A stretch of 64,000 nt of DNA, taken from assembly GCA_009760855.2 (NCBI GenBank), contig WPIO01000004.1, positions 8,952,501-9,016,500 on the forward strand. Direction: 5' to 3'. The notes below the pieces were generated by a model. That model made no database searches. It was not told the origin of the DNA and was given only the letters and a program-made list of their open reading frames with translations. The translations under genes and the position numbers were made by a program. The stretch comes from Cristatella mucedo. Lineage: Eukaryota; Bryozoa; Phylactolaemata; Cristatellidae. This document shows positions 35,059-63,914 of the stretch, one piece after another (within the stretch, counting starts at the first letter, position 1; the number at the start of each line of letters is the position of its first letter).

Positions 35059-35586
35059 ATGAAGATCGTGCAGGTCGGCCGAAAGCCCGAATTCTTTCCG
35101 CAGCATGCTACGTCAAACAAGATGCTGCTGCTCGTGGAAGATGTGGTGCCATCGAAGGGTGTCATAGTCAGCTGGCAGTACTACCGACGAGAGCCACTTG
35201 TTCCCGCTATAGCCAGTATCTGGAGAAAGCAGGACAGCGAGGGAGCTTACAAGCTCATTGGTCAGAACGACCTTCCAGCAGGCGTCATGGACACGCACGT
35301 CGTCTACGTCAACGAGGACGAACGGATCTCTGTCGAGCCGGGCGACATTTTGGGCATCTTCTACTCTCACTACAGCATCAGTGGCAGCATCGCTTGCTCG
35401 GCCGCCGATCGAGACGACTGCGACAACCGAAAAATGTTTGACGTTATGGAGCTGGAAGTCTTCGAGGAGGACCTCGATGTTGGCGACGTTGTGAACGTCA
35501 GCAAGTTTCCGCACACCACCCGGCGTATGGCTGTTGCTCTCCAAGCAAATATCCTGATACCAGAAAAAGACAGAGTCATATGTTGA
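35059..35586 (+). CDS. Uncharacterised protein with beta-sandwich-like motif
   Basis: The frame of 175 codons runs from an ATG at 35059 (context GCCATGA) to TGA at 35584-35586. I do not recognise the family by name. The layout is a strand with VIVSWQYYRREP, then IASIWRKQ, YKLIGQ, and then ISVEPGDILGIFY. It resembles a pattern I know from extracellular or lectin-like beta-sandwich domains of invertebrate proteins (IWRP, YRLVG, VQPGDVIGF), so an extracellular binding role is possible but inferred. No signal peptide follows this ATG. A CGTTCCAG acceptor just before the ATG suggests the piece is a 3' exon whose upstream exon would carry a signal sequence. The upstream frame stays open without a stop. 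Codon use is unlike the neighbouring repeats. The exon lies just after a LINE tail. Confidence 0.6.
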   Translation: MKIVQVGRKPEFFPQHATSNKMLLLVEDVVPSKGVIVSWQYYRREPLVPAIASIWRKQDSEGAYKLIGQNDLPAGVMDTHVVYVNEDERISVEPGDILGIFYSHYSISGSIACSAADRDDCDNRKMFDVMELEVFEEDLDVGDVVNVSKFPHTTRRMAVALQANILIPEKDRVIC

Positions 35587-36029
35587 GCGTCCGATGCTCT
35601 GTTGATGCTGCAGGCAGATGAACAGCAGCCATCCAAATATCATGCCTGTCCAGGTGTCGGCAGTAAGCAAATGGTTTGGCTAACCATGCAGGAGCAGATG
35701 CATGAGACACAGGTCACCACTGTTTTGGCATGGTTGATTGCAGCAGACCCAGACTTTCTTCTTACTCCATGGCGTGCAAAGCTGGTTATCCACGACGGCG
35801 GAGCAGAGGCAACGGCAGCTGCACTGATCTGATGACAGCTCGAGAGACCGGACTTGAGCCTATGTAGGCAGCCGGTGGGATGTGCAATCATTAGCTACCG
35901 TTGCTTTGCGAGTGTGGCCTCGTCATGGTTATATTCTCTACCTTTCCGAGGTCTCATTTTCAGATGATGCTTTTTAGCTATACTTGAGATTAAATGCTCC
36001 ACAGCATGGAAAAGTGTGAACCTGCTCTA

Positions 36030-36035
36030 AATAAA
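36030..36035 (+). promoter_or_regulatory. Poly(A) signal AATAAA
   Basis: A canonical AATAAA lies about 445 bp downstream of the TGA at 35586, a plausible distance for the 3' end of that gene. A TG-rich stretch (GTAGTTTGTTT) follows about 20 bp later. Confidence 0.5.
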
Positions 36036-36039
36036 GATG

Positions 36040-37440
36040 CAGGCTTGATCGTAGTTTGTTTCTAGCAACTTCATACTGGCTATCACTAGCTAGCATAAGA
36101 TATCTATAATGAAGATTCCTGGTGAAAATACATTAAGAATACTGGTCTTGCACTGCTTTATAGCATTTGGTCGTGACCGTCCAAGTACTAATTGCATAAA
36201 AGAAGGATCGTGTCATCATGGCATCAGTAATCATCAAATTTTCTGCAAAAGCTTATATACATTCGTCTGGTATGCTTTACTTTGCTTAAATTTTTATTTG
36301 TTTTGTACATAATTTAGCATTGCAAATACTAGCAGAAAATGTGTTTGAGGTAATGCTTGGTGTCAACGATCACAGTCCAATCCATGTGCTAGGGACTTGC
36401 ATGCAACTTTAAAAGGTATGCCTTAAATCCTGTCTTCAACATCTGTAGAAGAGCTAGCCTTCGTAAAACTCATGCGAATAATTCCGGATCATGGCAGTCC
36501 TACAGGCAAAAGACGGATTTTCGACTGAGGTGGCTGCCTGGAACTACTAATTCGTTGTATCGTAAGGATCTTTAGGTAGTGAATTGCCAGCCTGCAGCCC
36601 AATTTCGACGCAGGGGTCAACCATCGACATTTAGGGGCGTGACAAGACTTTACATGCTTGCTATTTGAATTCCATCCAGAAGAGCTGTTGATTCCTTCAG
36701 TGCATCACACCGGACACTATCGATCATGTTCCTCTTTGAAGAGGCCGAAGCTGAATGCATAGGTGCTATTTAGACCTGCCTAAATTGAAATACCTTTTGG
36801 CGATTCTAAAAACGTAATCGCCACTTTAATGGATAATGGCAAGTTTCATTTTAGAGCAACAGCCTTTCCGGATGGATTTCGAAGGGAAGGCATCGATCTT
36901 GTGTACGAACCTTAAAAAAATTGATGTTCGCCTTTGGACAAGGACCCTGAACCAAAGATCCCGAAGGTGCCTGCCTGCTGTAGGCGCCTATTAGCCCCGC
37001 CTAAAAAAAAAACAAGTGGCAAGCGTGCCGCATAATAACCCACTGCTGCAGCTGCTTAAGCCTGCAAACCATGGTAATCATCCGCAAGGGACAGTTGGGC
37101 TTTACAGGGGGGGGGGGCTAAGCTGTATAGCTGTTAATTGTCCTTGGCAGGAGCGACCTCGATTGGTATGGCCGGATTGCTAGCCTCCTAAGGCGACACT
37201 ATGCCGTGACTGAATTGAAGTCCCTGGCCTCAGACACACACAGCGAACATAAGGGGTGCCAGTCGTCTCAGACGAGTGGGAGAGACTGGTGGAGCTAGCT
37301 CTTATTGAACTGCTAACGACTTATAGATGCCACCAGAATACACGCAGGTGTACCAACCATAGCGATCTAATACGATATCGAATCGAAAACGCTATACCTT
37401 ATTACAAAGTTAGTGTACTTAATTGTTAGGAAGTCCGTGC
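36040..37440. other. No feature recognised
   Basis: Contains a poly(G) tract at 37107-37117 and nothing else I can support. Confidence 0.35.
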
Positions 37441-37444
37441 TCTA

Positions 37445-38705
37445 ATGTTGCTCGAAATACTGAGGGGGGCACCTCAGGGCTCTCTGCTTGGTCCCCTTTT
37501 TTTCACTGTTTCTACTCTCCCTCTTGCCAATGTGATTGCCAAGCACAATCTAGGCTTTCACTTCTATGCGAATGACACTCAGTTGTACCTTTGCTTTGAT
37601 CCCTACCAGCCTTCGAGCACCTCGAATTCTCTCAACTCACTTGCTGCATGTATTGATAACATCCGCACATGGATGGCAGCAAACTTTCTTAAATTGAATG
37701 ACGATAAAATCAACTTATTAGTTATGGGCAAACCAAGTATTTTTTCCGAAATCGGAAAACCTGATGCTCAAAATCGGCTCGCCAGAATATCTCCTGTTGA
37801 ATGTGCACGTAGTCTAGGTGTCCTGTTCCAAAGTGACCTTTCATCGGACGACCATATCTGCTGCACAGTCAAGTCTGCCTTCTTTCAGCGGCATCACGTA
37901 GCTAAAATTCGGGCTTGCTTAGATAGGGATACTATTATACATCGAAACTGGTCCGTGCATTTGTGACATTCCATCTCGACTACTGCAACTTCTTGCTTGC
38001 TGGTCTACCGTTTGTGCACTCAGGTGCTTGGCTTACTGGCATGTGTTATCAGGTGGTTACAGTTGGTGTGCATACAGCTGGTGCAAAACCGTGCAGCTAG
38101 CTAAGCTCGTCTGCCGCGAGCCGCGAAGCTACCACATCATACCACTTTTCACTTAACCTGCACTTGCTCCCAACCAAGCAGAGTATCAAATTCAAGGTTC
38201 TGTCACTTACTTGTAGGTCCCTTCCTTCTTTGGCTCCAGCCTATATATCAGAAGTACTCTCCCACCAGGTGAAGAATCGTACTCGAATCTTTAAGCCATA
38301 CGAATCGTTCAGTTGTACGATCCTCAAAAGTATTAGAGATCGTGCTTTTAGTTCGTATGCACCCAAGGCCTGGAACTCACTCCCGACTTGCATCACGACA
38401 TCCCCTGACTTGACCACATTTAAAAAGAAATTAAAAACGCACCTATTTATGACAGCATTTAGTGGGTCCCTGTGATTCGTCCTTTATGTGCTTATGCATG
38501 CTGACACAGTGCACGCTGCCACTAACCACATTTGCATGCTGACCCTTTGCATGTCACCCATAACCATGTTATTCATGTTGTTTATCAAGCATGATATTAC
38601 TCACCATTTAATCGAGGTTCCCTTTGTAGCAAATGTAAAGGGCCTAGAAAGAGATTGAGTTCTCTGATGGCGCTTTATTGAATGCATTATTTTTATTATT
38701 AGTAG
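37445..38705 (+). mobile_element. CR1/L2-like LINE, RT to 3' end, frameshifted
   Basis: Starts inside the RT at GAPQGSLLGPLFF, continues through FHFYANDTQLY (D to N in the catalytic block, so inactive) and breaks frame near 37966. It resumes at 38164 with RSLPSLAPAY and ends TAFSGSL at 38475. The 3' UTR, stem-loop and a TTATTATTAG tail follow. Confidence 0.9.
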
Positions 38706-38715
38706 TAGTAGTGGT

Positions 38716-38976
38716 ATTCTCCCCAAGCCTGGAAATCCCTACCGACGTACGTCCCCTGACATGACTACATTTAAAAAGAAGCTTAAATAAAGCCTATGTA
38801 TTACAGCATTTGGTGTATCTTGTGATTCGTCCTTCGTGTGCATGTACCTGCTTACACTATGCGTATTGCTTGCGGATGTTACCAGCAATAATGTGGTAAT
38901 ACTATCAATACAGCATTTGCAATGTTCCTGAAAGAGATTCAGTCCTCTGAAGGCACTATGCAACAGTGTCATTAAT
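38716..38976 (+). mobile_element. CR1/L2-like LINE, second short 3' end
   Basis: From CCCCAAGCCTGGAAATCCC (the PKAWNSLP block) through the 3' UTR and a decayed stem-loop (AAAGAGATTCAGTCCTCTG). It directly follows the tail of the previous copy and meets the tail of the next, minus-strand, copy. Confidence 0.75.
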
Positions 38977-40456
38977 AATAATAATAATGAACTTAATAAA
39001 GCGGTCTCAGAGAACTCAATCTCTTTCAAGGCACTTTACATTTGCTGCAAAGGGAAATGCAATTGAATGGTGAGTAATATCATGGTTGATAAACAAATAA
39101 GATGAATAACATGGTTATGGGTGACATGCACACGGTCAGCATGCAAATGTGATTAGTGGCAGCATGCACAGTGTCAGCATGCATAAGCGAATCAATGACG
39201 AGTCACAGGGACCCACTAAATGCTATCCTAAATAGGTGCGTTACTAAGTTCTTTTTAAATATGGTCAAGTCAGGGGATGTTCTGACGCAAGTCGGGAGGG
39301 AGTTCCAGGCTTTGGGAGCATACGAACTAAATGCACGGTCTCCATAGGATTTGAGGTTCGTACGAGGTATTTGTAGACTGTTGGATTCCGAAAAGCGGGT
39401 GGTACGATGCTTGGCCTGATGGGGGAGTATATCGGAGAGATAGGTTGGAGCCAAAGAATGAAGTGACCTACAAGTGAGCGGCAAAACCTTGAATTTGATC
39501 CGTTTCTTGACTGGTAGCCAGTACAGATCGGAGAGAAGTGGAGTAATGTGGCAACGGAGACGCTCGCAACAGACAAACCTAGCTGCAGAGTTTTGCACCA
39601 GCTGCAATCGCCTGATCGCACATGCTGGTAGGCCAGTAAGCAGGGAGTTGCAGAAGTCGAGACGGGATGTCACGAATGCATGGACCAACTTAGATGTGGT
39701 GTCTTTATCTAAACAAGCCCGAATTTTACCAATGTTGTGAAGCTGAAAATAGGCAGATTTTACTATGGAGCTGATATGGTCGTCTAACGAGAGGTCGCTT
39801 TGGAATATGACACCTAGATTTCGAGCTGATTCAACTGGAGATATGCTGGCAGAGGCAATTTTGAGCGTCAGCCTTTCCATTTTGTGAGTTACACTAGGTT
39901 TGCCCATAACGAGTAAGTTAGTTTTATCATCGTTTTGCTTTAGAAAATTTGCTGCCATCTATGTGCAGATGTCATCAATGCATGCAGCAAGTGAGTTTAG
40001 AGAATTTGAGGTGCTCGAAGGCTGGGAGGGATCAAAGCAAAGGTACAACTGAGTGTCATCCGCATAGAAGTGAAAGCCTAGATTGTGCTTGGCAATCACA
40101 TCAGTAAGAGGGAGAGTATAAACCGTGAAAAGAACCGGACCTAGCACGGAGCCCTGAGGTACTCCATATTTCAGAGGTACTTCAGATGATCTTTGTCCAT
40201 TCACGTCAATACTCTGGAGTCTCCCACTGAGATAGGACCTGAACCACTGCAGAGCAGTGCCAGTGATGCCCAGGCGAGATGAGAGGCGCTCTAGAAGAAC
40301 TTTGTGATCGATGGTATCTAAAGCTGCCGAAAGATCAAGCAAAACAAGCAGAGACATTCTACCCATGTCTGCATTCCTAAGTAGGTCGTTGTATACCCTA
40401 AGCAATGCTGACTCTGTGGAGTGATTAGCACTAAAGCCAGAGTGGAACTTACTAGC
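38977..40456 (-). mobile_element. CR1/L2-like LINE, near-intact RT to 3' end
   Basis: Minus strand. The frame opens at FHSGFSANHSTESALL, passes [26 protein letters not shown] and [11 protein letters not shown], and ends TAFSGSL-like (IAFSGSL) at 39203. It is interrupted only by a TAG at 39959-39961, where other copies have TGG (T-W-M-A-A). The first block has A in place of F in AAFD. The 3' UTR and an (ATT)n tail lie at 38977-39200. Confidence 0.92.
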
Positions 40457-40483
40457 TTTATTATTATTATTGTTGTTATTATT
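40457..40483. repeat. (ATT)n microsatellite at LINE 5' junction
   Basis: An ATT/GTT array at the 5' truncation point of the minus-strand LINE. It translates as a run of asparagines. Confidence 0.85.
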
Positions 40484-40704
40484 GATGTATTCCAAGGCCA
40501 CCGAGGGCTGTATCTGCACAGAATGAGCCATAGCGGCACAACTCTTTAACTCTAGATAGCTTTTTATATGGTCTGAACTGTTGGTTGACATATCTGCTTC
40601 CTAATTATATTATTTCGGTAACCGTAACTGTCTCCAATAGTGTCGCAAATCGACCGATTCAGCAAGTCAAGTTTTCGGCATCCGTCAATCATTTAAAGGT
40701 TTTT

Positions 40705-40845
40705 GCCGGCCAGGTTTGGCTCAGGGGTGAGGTGCTCATCTTTGATGACCTAAGTCTTCGGCTCGAGCACTGCGGCATACGTGAATCGCCTGGATAGAGA
40801 TTAAGTTCTCTCAGCGTGCTAAACAAATGAATTGTATACTTTGTT
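40705..40845 (+). mobile_element. SINE-A copy 4
   Basis: Head TTTGGCTCAGGGGTGAGGTG, B box CGGCTCGAGCACTG, 3' end GATAGAGATTAAGTTCTCT and AACAAATGAATTGTATAC. The inner stem is intact and the outer stem is damaged. Confidence 0.8.
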
Positions 40846-41017
40846 ATAATGTCTAGGATTTAGAGCCTTTCCGTTTTGCAGTCGTTGGCTGCAATGTTGA
40901 GGTGTATGCTACGGGCACTATGCCCATTGCATACAGCTCAACATTCAATGCGAAACTACTCCGTGTTAGCTGCGGTTATAATAGGTCAATGCGGTCAATT
41001 AGGAGCGGCTCCTCGAC

Positions 41018-41108
41018 GTTCAAGGGGGCTAACAGGGGGATGTTCAAGGGGGCTAACAGGGGGGATGTTCAAGGGGGCCAACAGGGGGATGTTCAAGGGG
41101 GCTAACAG
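41018..41108. repeat. 24-25-bp minisatellite, about 3.7 copies
   Basis: Units beginning GTTCAAGGGGGCTAACAGG start at 41018, 41042, 41067 and 41091. They differ by one G in length and by one T/C substitution. Confidence 0.93.
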
Positions 41109-41666
41109 GACTGGGGGCTTGAAGAGCTGCAGCTTTGGTTGGAGGCAACTCGCCCGTGCCCCTCGAGCAAGCAATCTTAACGCTTTATCCCCCCACTCAA
41201 ACTTCTCTCCCTACACCATTCCCTAGTTGGCTTCCAGTCCCGTACTGAGCCAGGAAGAAGGAGAGAGAAGACTGATCCATGCGACCAAAATATAGGCTGC
41301 AATGAACGTTTTGAACTTACTTCATTTGCTGTATGCGTTCTTGCTTTGGGATGTCGGAAGTCAAATTGAGGGTTTTGGCAATATTGTGAAACGACGCGTG
41401 CATTCCAAAAGCAGAGATTAGATTTTGGAAAGGCTCGAGATTTCTAGCGGCTCCCGAATTATCACGATTTGGAAACGAATACGTCCAAATCTCTGTTTAG
41501 GCGGCATAAAAGCCAAATAACTCGAGAGATGGATAGTCAGCGTTATGTTGGGCTCGATGCAAGTTTCGCTTCGGGCTTTGCACTCTGCATTCGCCACGAG
41601 GACATTTTTGTATCACTAGTGATTGGGCGATCTCGATTGCTGCCGCCCGAACTCTGCTACCGAAGG

Positions 41667-41724
41667 CCGTCCGTCCGTCCGTCCGTCCGTCCGTCCGTCC
41701 GTCCGTCCGTCCGTCCGTCCGTCC
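41667..41724. repeat. (CCGT)n tetranucleotide array
   Basis: About 14.5 uninterrupted CCGT units. They produce spurious RPSVRPSV and RTDGRTDG frames. Confidence 0.97.
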
Positions 41725-42577
41725 AGTCACGGGGCGACTCGTGCTCGCTTCGACGTGCCGTGCTTCGAGGCGCCAGCTCCATCACTCGGACCGGCTCCGT
41801 CCGTTTTCGCCGACGCGCGAAGGACTGCAGTGCAGCAGCCGCTGCACTGCACGTTCGTACCGTTTGGTTCCGGAACATTGCACGGTTGCTCGAGGATCGC
41901 CCGGAGTCGTCTCGTGCAAGTGTCGCTGCTTGCGACTGGACTGACGAGCAGCGTTGCAACTGAAGCGGATGCTGCATGCTGCTGCTGGTATCGGCATTTG
42001 GCTACATTATGGCTGATTGCACTGATCGCAAAGACGAGTGCTGGAAAGCTGCAGCAGCAGCAGCTCCGATGCCCTGCCAACATTTTGGTTTCGAAAGAGA
42101 AATCGCCTGTTGCAGTTGTACAGATTCTGACGCTCAAGCAAGTTTTGAGTGAATCGCAAAGTGATATCGTACTGAACTCGTGCGAGCGAAGAATCAACGC
42201 TCACTCCAAATAGTTCAACAGGCAGCACTCGCAGCTGAGCAGTGAATAGGGGAATTCAAAAGTATTTTTGACGAGATTCATGTAGCTCTCTCTGTACGAG
42301 GTAGATTGACATCAGGAGCTAAAGTTAGAAATGTCTACAGTAAAAGCCATGACTAGCCAACAGTCTGGTGAGAATAATGGTGAAAATTCTATGGTGCTGG
42401 GACTACAGTGGGCAAATGACTGCAGCAAGAGTGAACTTACTGCTATCAATTTATCAATCAAAATCAGCGTCAATTTCGTCATCAAAACCAAGCCAGTGAA
42501 AATTATCTTCAACTGAATCGGCTGCATGCTAGATCAGCCAGATTACGACTGCCGCACTATTTTCTTTGCGGTTTTAA

Positions 42578-42746
42578 TATAAATACATAGTCATTTGAAT
42601 AGTGCTCTAAAAGAACTTAATCTCTATTCAGGCACTTTACACATTCAGCCACAGGGCTCGAGCCCACGACCTCGGTTATCAAATACACTCACATTGACTT
42701 TAGTCGGGGCGAGCACCTTCGCCCTTGGGCCAAACCAGCTGCGGTT
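42578..42746 (-). mobile_element. SINE-A copy 5
   Basis: Minus strand: head GGCCCAAGGGCGAAGGTGC, B box GTGGGCTCGAGCCCTG, then AGTGCCTGAATAGAGATTAAG. The outer stem arms AGTGC and GCACT are complementary although the usual arms are AGCGC and GCGCT. Confidence 0.85.
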
Positions 42747-43009
42747 CCTGAATTCTAACGATTAAGTACCGGTTATGTCATTGTCCAAGGCTAGGCTGTA
42801 CGAAACACTTAATTCGTGTGATAGGCTGCCATTATGGCTCGAGGCGTTGAGTCGGGCGGGAGCTTCGAGTTCCGAGGCTTTTCGCACGTGGAAAGCACAG
42901 CGGTGCTCTGCTGAGCGCCGTTTGAGAGCTGCTGTGCGCGAATGGCAGATGCTGGACGCCGGTCGTTCCTTCGTCGCCGTAGAAAATAGTTCTCTGCGAA
43001 ACGGATATG

Positions 43010-43160
43010 GACTTGTTAATACAATTCATTTTGAATTACGTCCCAAGAGAACTTAATCTCTATTCAGGCGTTTAACGTACGCCTTGGGGTTCGAGCCCAC
43101 GTCGTCTGCCAGACCTTGGTCTAGGCGAGCACCTTAACCGCTAGGCCAAATCAGCTAACG
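43010..43160 (-). mobile_element. SINE-A copy 6
   Basis: Minus strand: head TTTGGCCTAGCGGTTAAGGT, B box TGGGCTCGAACCCC, then CGCCTGAATAGAGATTAAG and TCTCTTGGGACG. The A box is close to the tRNA consensus. Confidence 0.87.
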
Positions 43161-43344
43161 TATGGGTGCTCTTCATAACCGCCCCGTTCCGTTACCACTG
43201 GCTTTAGCGTATATTGACCGTGCACATGCAAGGTGCTGGCCGTGACTCAAGGTGCAGTTGTCGCCGCTTTTTGTCTTGCGTCGGCAAGGACTGGCACCAT
43301 TACACGAGCTGTGCGCCTGCACGCTAGAATATTCGTGCGGAAGG

Positions 43345-43711
43345 TGTCACGATGCTTTGGAGACCGCGCCTTTAATTCGTACGCTCACAAAGCGTGGAAC
43401 TCACTCCTGACTTCCGTCACGACATCGCCTGACTTGACCGCGTGTAAAAATAAATTAAAAATGCACATATTTATCGCAGCATGTAGTGGGGTCCTCGCGA
43501 TTCGTCCTTTATTTGCTTGTGCGTGCTGACCCTGCATGCTGCCACTGCATGCTGCCACTAACCACACTTGCATGCTGACCCTGTGCATATCACCCATACA
43601 ATTTTTATTCTTATTGTTTATTGACCATCCTTTGCAGCAAATGTAAAGCACCTAGAAAAAGATTGGGTTCTCCGAGGGCGCTTTATCAAGTGTGTTATTA
43701 TTATTATTATT
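43345..43711 (+). mobile_element. CR1/L2-like LINE, 5'-truncated 3' end
   Basis: Starts in the FGDRAFNSYAHKAWNS block and runs through the ORF end, the 3' UTR with a small internal duplication (CATGCTGCCACT), the stem-loop region and a (TTA)n tail. Confidence 0.88.
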
Positions 43712-43821
43712 GGTAAAGTTTTGGTGATGGAAGTGTTGGATAAATGTTGCCGACCTATGCAGTCGTCTTATGCTGAGCTTAGGGCTTCACCGGTATTTGT
43801 CACGCGTCGGCAAGGAGTAAA

Positions 43822-43978
43822 GAAATATAATTCATTTGTATAGCGCCCTAAGAGAACGTAATCTGCATTCAGGCGCTTGACATCTGCTACGGGGCTCGAG
43901 ACCATGACCTCGGCTGATACGTATATTCACCCTGATCTTGGTCGGGGCGAGCACCTTAACCACTGGACTAACGCTATT
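43822..43978 (-). mobile_element. SINE-A copy 7
   Basis: Minus strand: head TAGTCCAGTGGTTAAGGTGC, B box TGGTCTCGAGCCCC, 3' arms AGCGCC and GGGCGCT with tail TATACAAATGAATTATATTT. Confidence 0.87.
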
Positions 43979-43979
43979 A

Positions 43980-45700
43980 CGAACGCTGCATTTGCGTCCC
44001 AAAGGAAGTCGAGCCAGAAACCGCTTCATCACGTTTGTAAAACTGTATTGTAGCTGTCCGCATGGCCGCAGCGTTTCGGGTCTGCTAGTAATCGGGAGCT
44101 CTATCTCGTAATGTAAAAAAGCCTTAAACGGGAAAAGCAATTAGCCAAAACCTATTACATTTTAGACATTAGCGCCTATATATTGTTTTCAGCCGCTGTG
44201 CGGCGGCTTCCACTTTCTGAAAGAGCTAGGCTGCAAGCGCAGCGCTCGTAGCGGTGCTAGTCCTTGTCGACGCAGGACGAGTAACTGACGAAGCCCGCAG
44301 CCTCGGTATCGCTTCGCCGGCGATGCGCATGTGCAGCGCCGGTGCAGCGGGCGGGTGTGTCGACCGTAGCGGAACGTGGCGACGATGAAGAGCACCCATG
44401 CCTTAAGGCAACGAGTCCTTATCCGCTTCGCAGCAGAGAGTTTCTAGTCTACGGCGATGCACGCTTGCGCGCGTCCATCAGCAGACGCGACATTCAGCAA
44501 CTCCCGTGCGGTCGAGGCCAGGTGCGAAACTCAGCTCAACTGCTTTGAAGGCATTGTGCATGGCTTCGGCTTGTATAAGGCCTTGGTGGCCATTGACTAT
44601 CGCGCCTAATCAGTTCCTTGCCGTTTTAATTCGGAAACCGCAAATAGGGAATATTTGTACAATAATGGTTTAGCATGCTGCCTTTACGCCGTGCTAAGCT
44701 ACCGTCGGAATACCCTCCTCGTGCGTTGGCGCAGCACCGACGATTCGTTAGCTACGATTCCGGTGGCCAGCTTCGCCCGTATTTGTCCCGTTGCAACAAG
44801 GGCCCGCGCCCCTACAAGTGCTCTTGTGGCGAAAGAATTTAGCGCAGACGTTTTTTAACAAGTGCAACTCTTCGACTCGAAGCACGTCGTACAGCTGCCC
44901 ATTACACTTCAGACGTCCAGCTGCACTTTGTAAGCTATCAATAGTGAATTTCAGTTTCCTATAGGTTATAATTCAGGAAACATCAATAATCTCTAGGGAT
45001 GTCGTAATCGGGCCGATGTAGCACGCCAATGTTTCAAATGACGGAGCTAACCATCTCCGGCCCTCATTGGCTGCACTTTCTTCGAGGTGCCGGGCTGCAG
45101 CCGCCGCCCCCGGGTCTTAGCGGCGCAGGGTCAAGGTTCACGCACTTAAGGACCGAGGCCGCGAATTCGAGTTATGCAGCAGCAGGCGATTCATTATTGC
45201 CTACTGCAAGCAACGGCGACGGCGCTTCTGCCGCTATGCAAGATGAGGCTGTTCGGTCGACTACCTTTACTTTCCTTTAGTTTGGGTAAGCGGTTCAGAC
45301 TCGAAGCGAAAGAGGCCTTCAAAGTTCTCGCAGGGTTTCTCCCAGAAAATTAATTATTTAGCTGTTCCTGACGTCTGATGGAAATTTATATTTTCTCGGA
45401 ATTGTAAGTGGTTCCGGCGGCTGTAAGTGGGTCTTTTGAAGCTACCGACCTTCGGACATTGCGTCCGCACTTACGTACGTTGTAGGAAATTCGGACAGCG
45501 ACTCAAATAAGTATGAATATTTTGTGGCACGCCAGTGCTATATTATATGCCGTCAAAACTCTTTGCACAGCGAGCGGCTGCTTGCAATTTCTCTCCACCT
45601 GCTGAACCTACCGCGTAACCAGTGGCGCCAATAAGAGTTGTCTCCCCGAGCCGAGGGCTACCGGCTTACAGCGATGCATCGACTTAACAACAAGCGTCCA
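43980..45700. other. Region upstream of RUVBL2
   Basis: Contains CpG-rich patches (44.2-44.5 and 45.05-45.3 kb) that may belong to the RUVBL2 promoter. No TATA box, other gene or LINE/SINE copy was recognised. There is no sign of a divergent gene start. Confidence 0.35.
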
Positions 45701-45702
45701 AC

Positions 45703-63211
<17,509 letters not shown>

Positions 63212-63914
63212 CTAGACCCGTGATCATCTCTCCCTCTCTTGTGCTGGATGAAATTGGTGCCTGCAGTCAAACTAGCTCTCCAGCTGCAAGCATGTGACCA
63301 TGCCAATGTATTGCATACGTGATGCTCCCGTGAAAACATTTTGTTCTTAGGGAATTTTGCACTTTCTAAAGATGCAAAGTGCGATGTTTTTTTAATGTAT
63401 ATTGGATAGTTAAAAGCTCACCGGAGGTGCGTGACATTTTGACCTAGGGGCTCTGCCAGAAAATGCTTGCATTGACCAGGTACATTATTGGAGAAGTTAA
63501 TATCAGTAGGTGCTGCATTGCCGATGCTTACTTACTACGTGTGCCTAACCACAAACAGATTTCCTTTAACCGTATCGTCTTGGGGTGTTTTATGGCTGTC
63601 GGTTTCGAAAGGCTAATGCTGGTGATAACATCGATTCCTTCTTTCTGAAGTATTTTAGTTGGCGCTGGATAAGACTACCGCTTGCTTTTAATTGTGTTCA
63701 GTCAAGAGCAGATGTGTGTGTAAAGGGACGTCATTCGATTCTATGGGTGTTTTTTATCGGTTGATTTTTTTTTACTTTTCTTATTTTTTAAGCAGTGTGA
63801 TCCACAACTGGGAAAGAAAGAATAGTTAATGTAGAACCAAAAAGTAAAGAAAACATGTCTGGTACCTCTTGAAGCAGTTTTGAGGCAAACGAGTTTTTTC
63901 CAATTATTTTCAAA
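63212..63914. other. RUVBL2 3' flank or final intron
   Basis: Several candidate acceptors (for example GCCTGCAG at 63267 and GTGTTCAG at 63701) exist, but none is followed by a recognisable RUVBL2 C-terminus. Confidence 0.35.

Larger units (their letters stand above)
40850..42575. other. No gene recognised; two small arrays inside
   Basis: Holds the arrays at 41018-41108 and 41667-41724. The 41.5-42.2 kb part is relatively CpG-rich with several open frames but has no recognisable domain. Confidence 0.35.

Noticed and set aside
41469-42213. 164- and 196-codon frames over the (CCGT)n array
   Set aside because: Repeat-driven RPSV runs, with no recognisable domain on either side.
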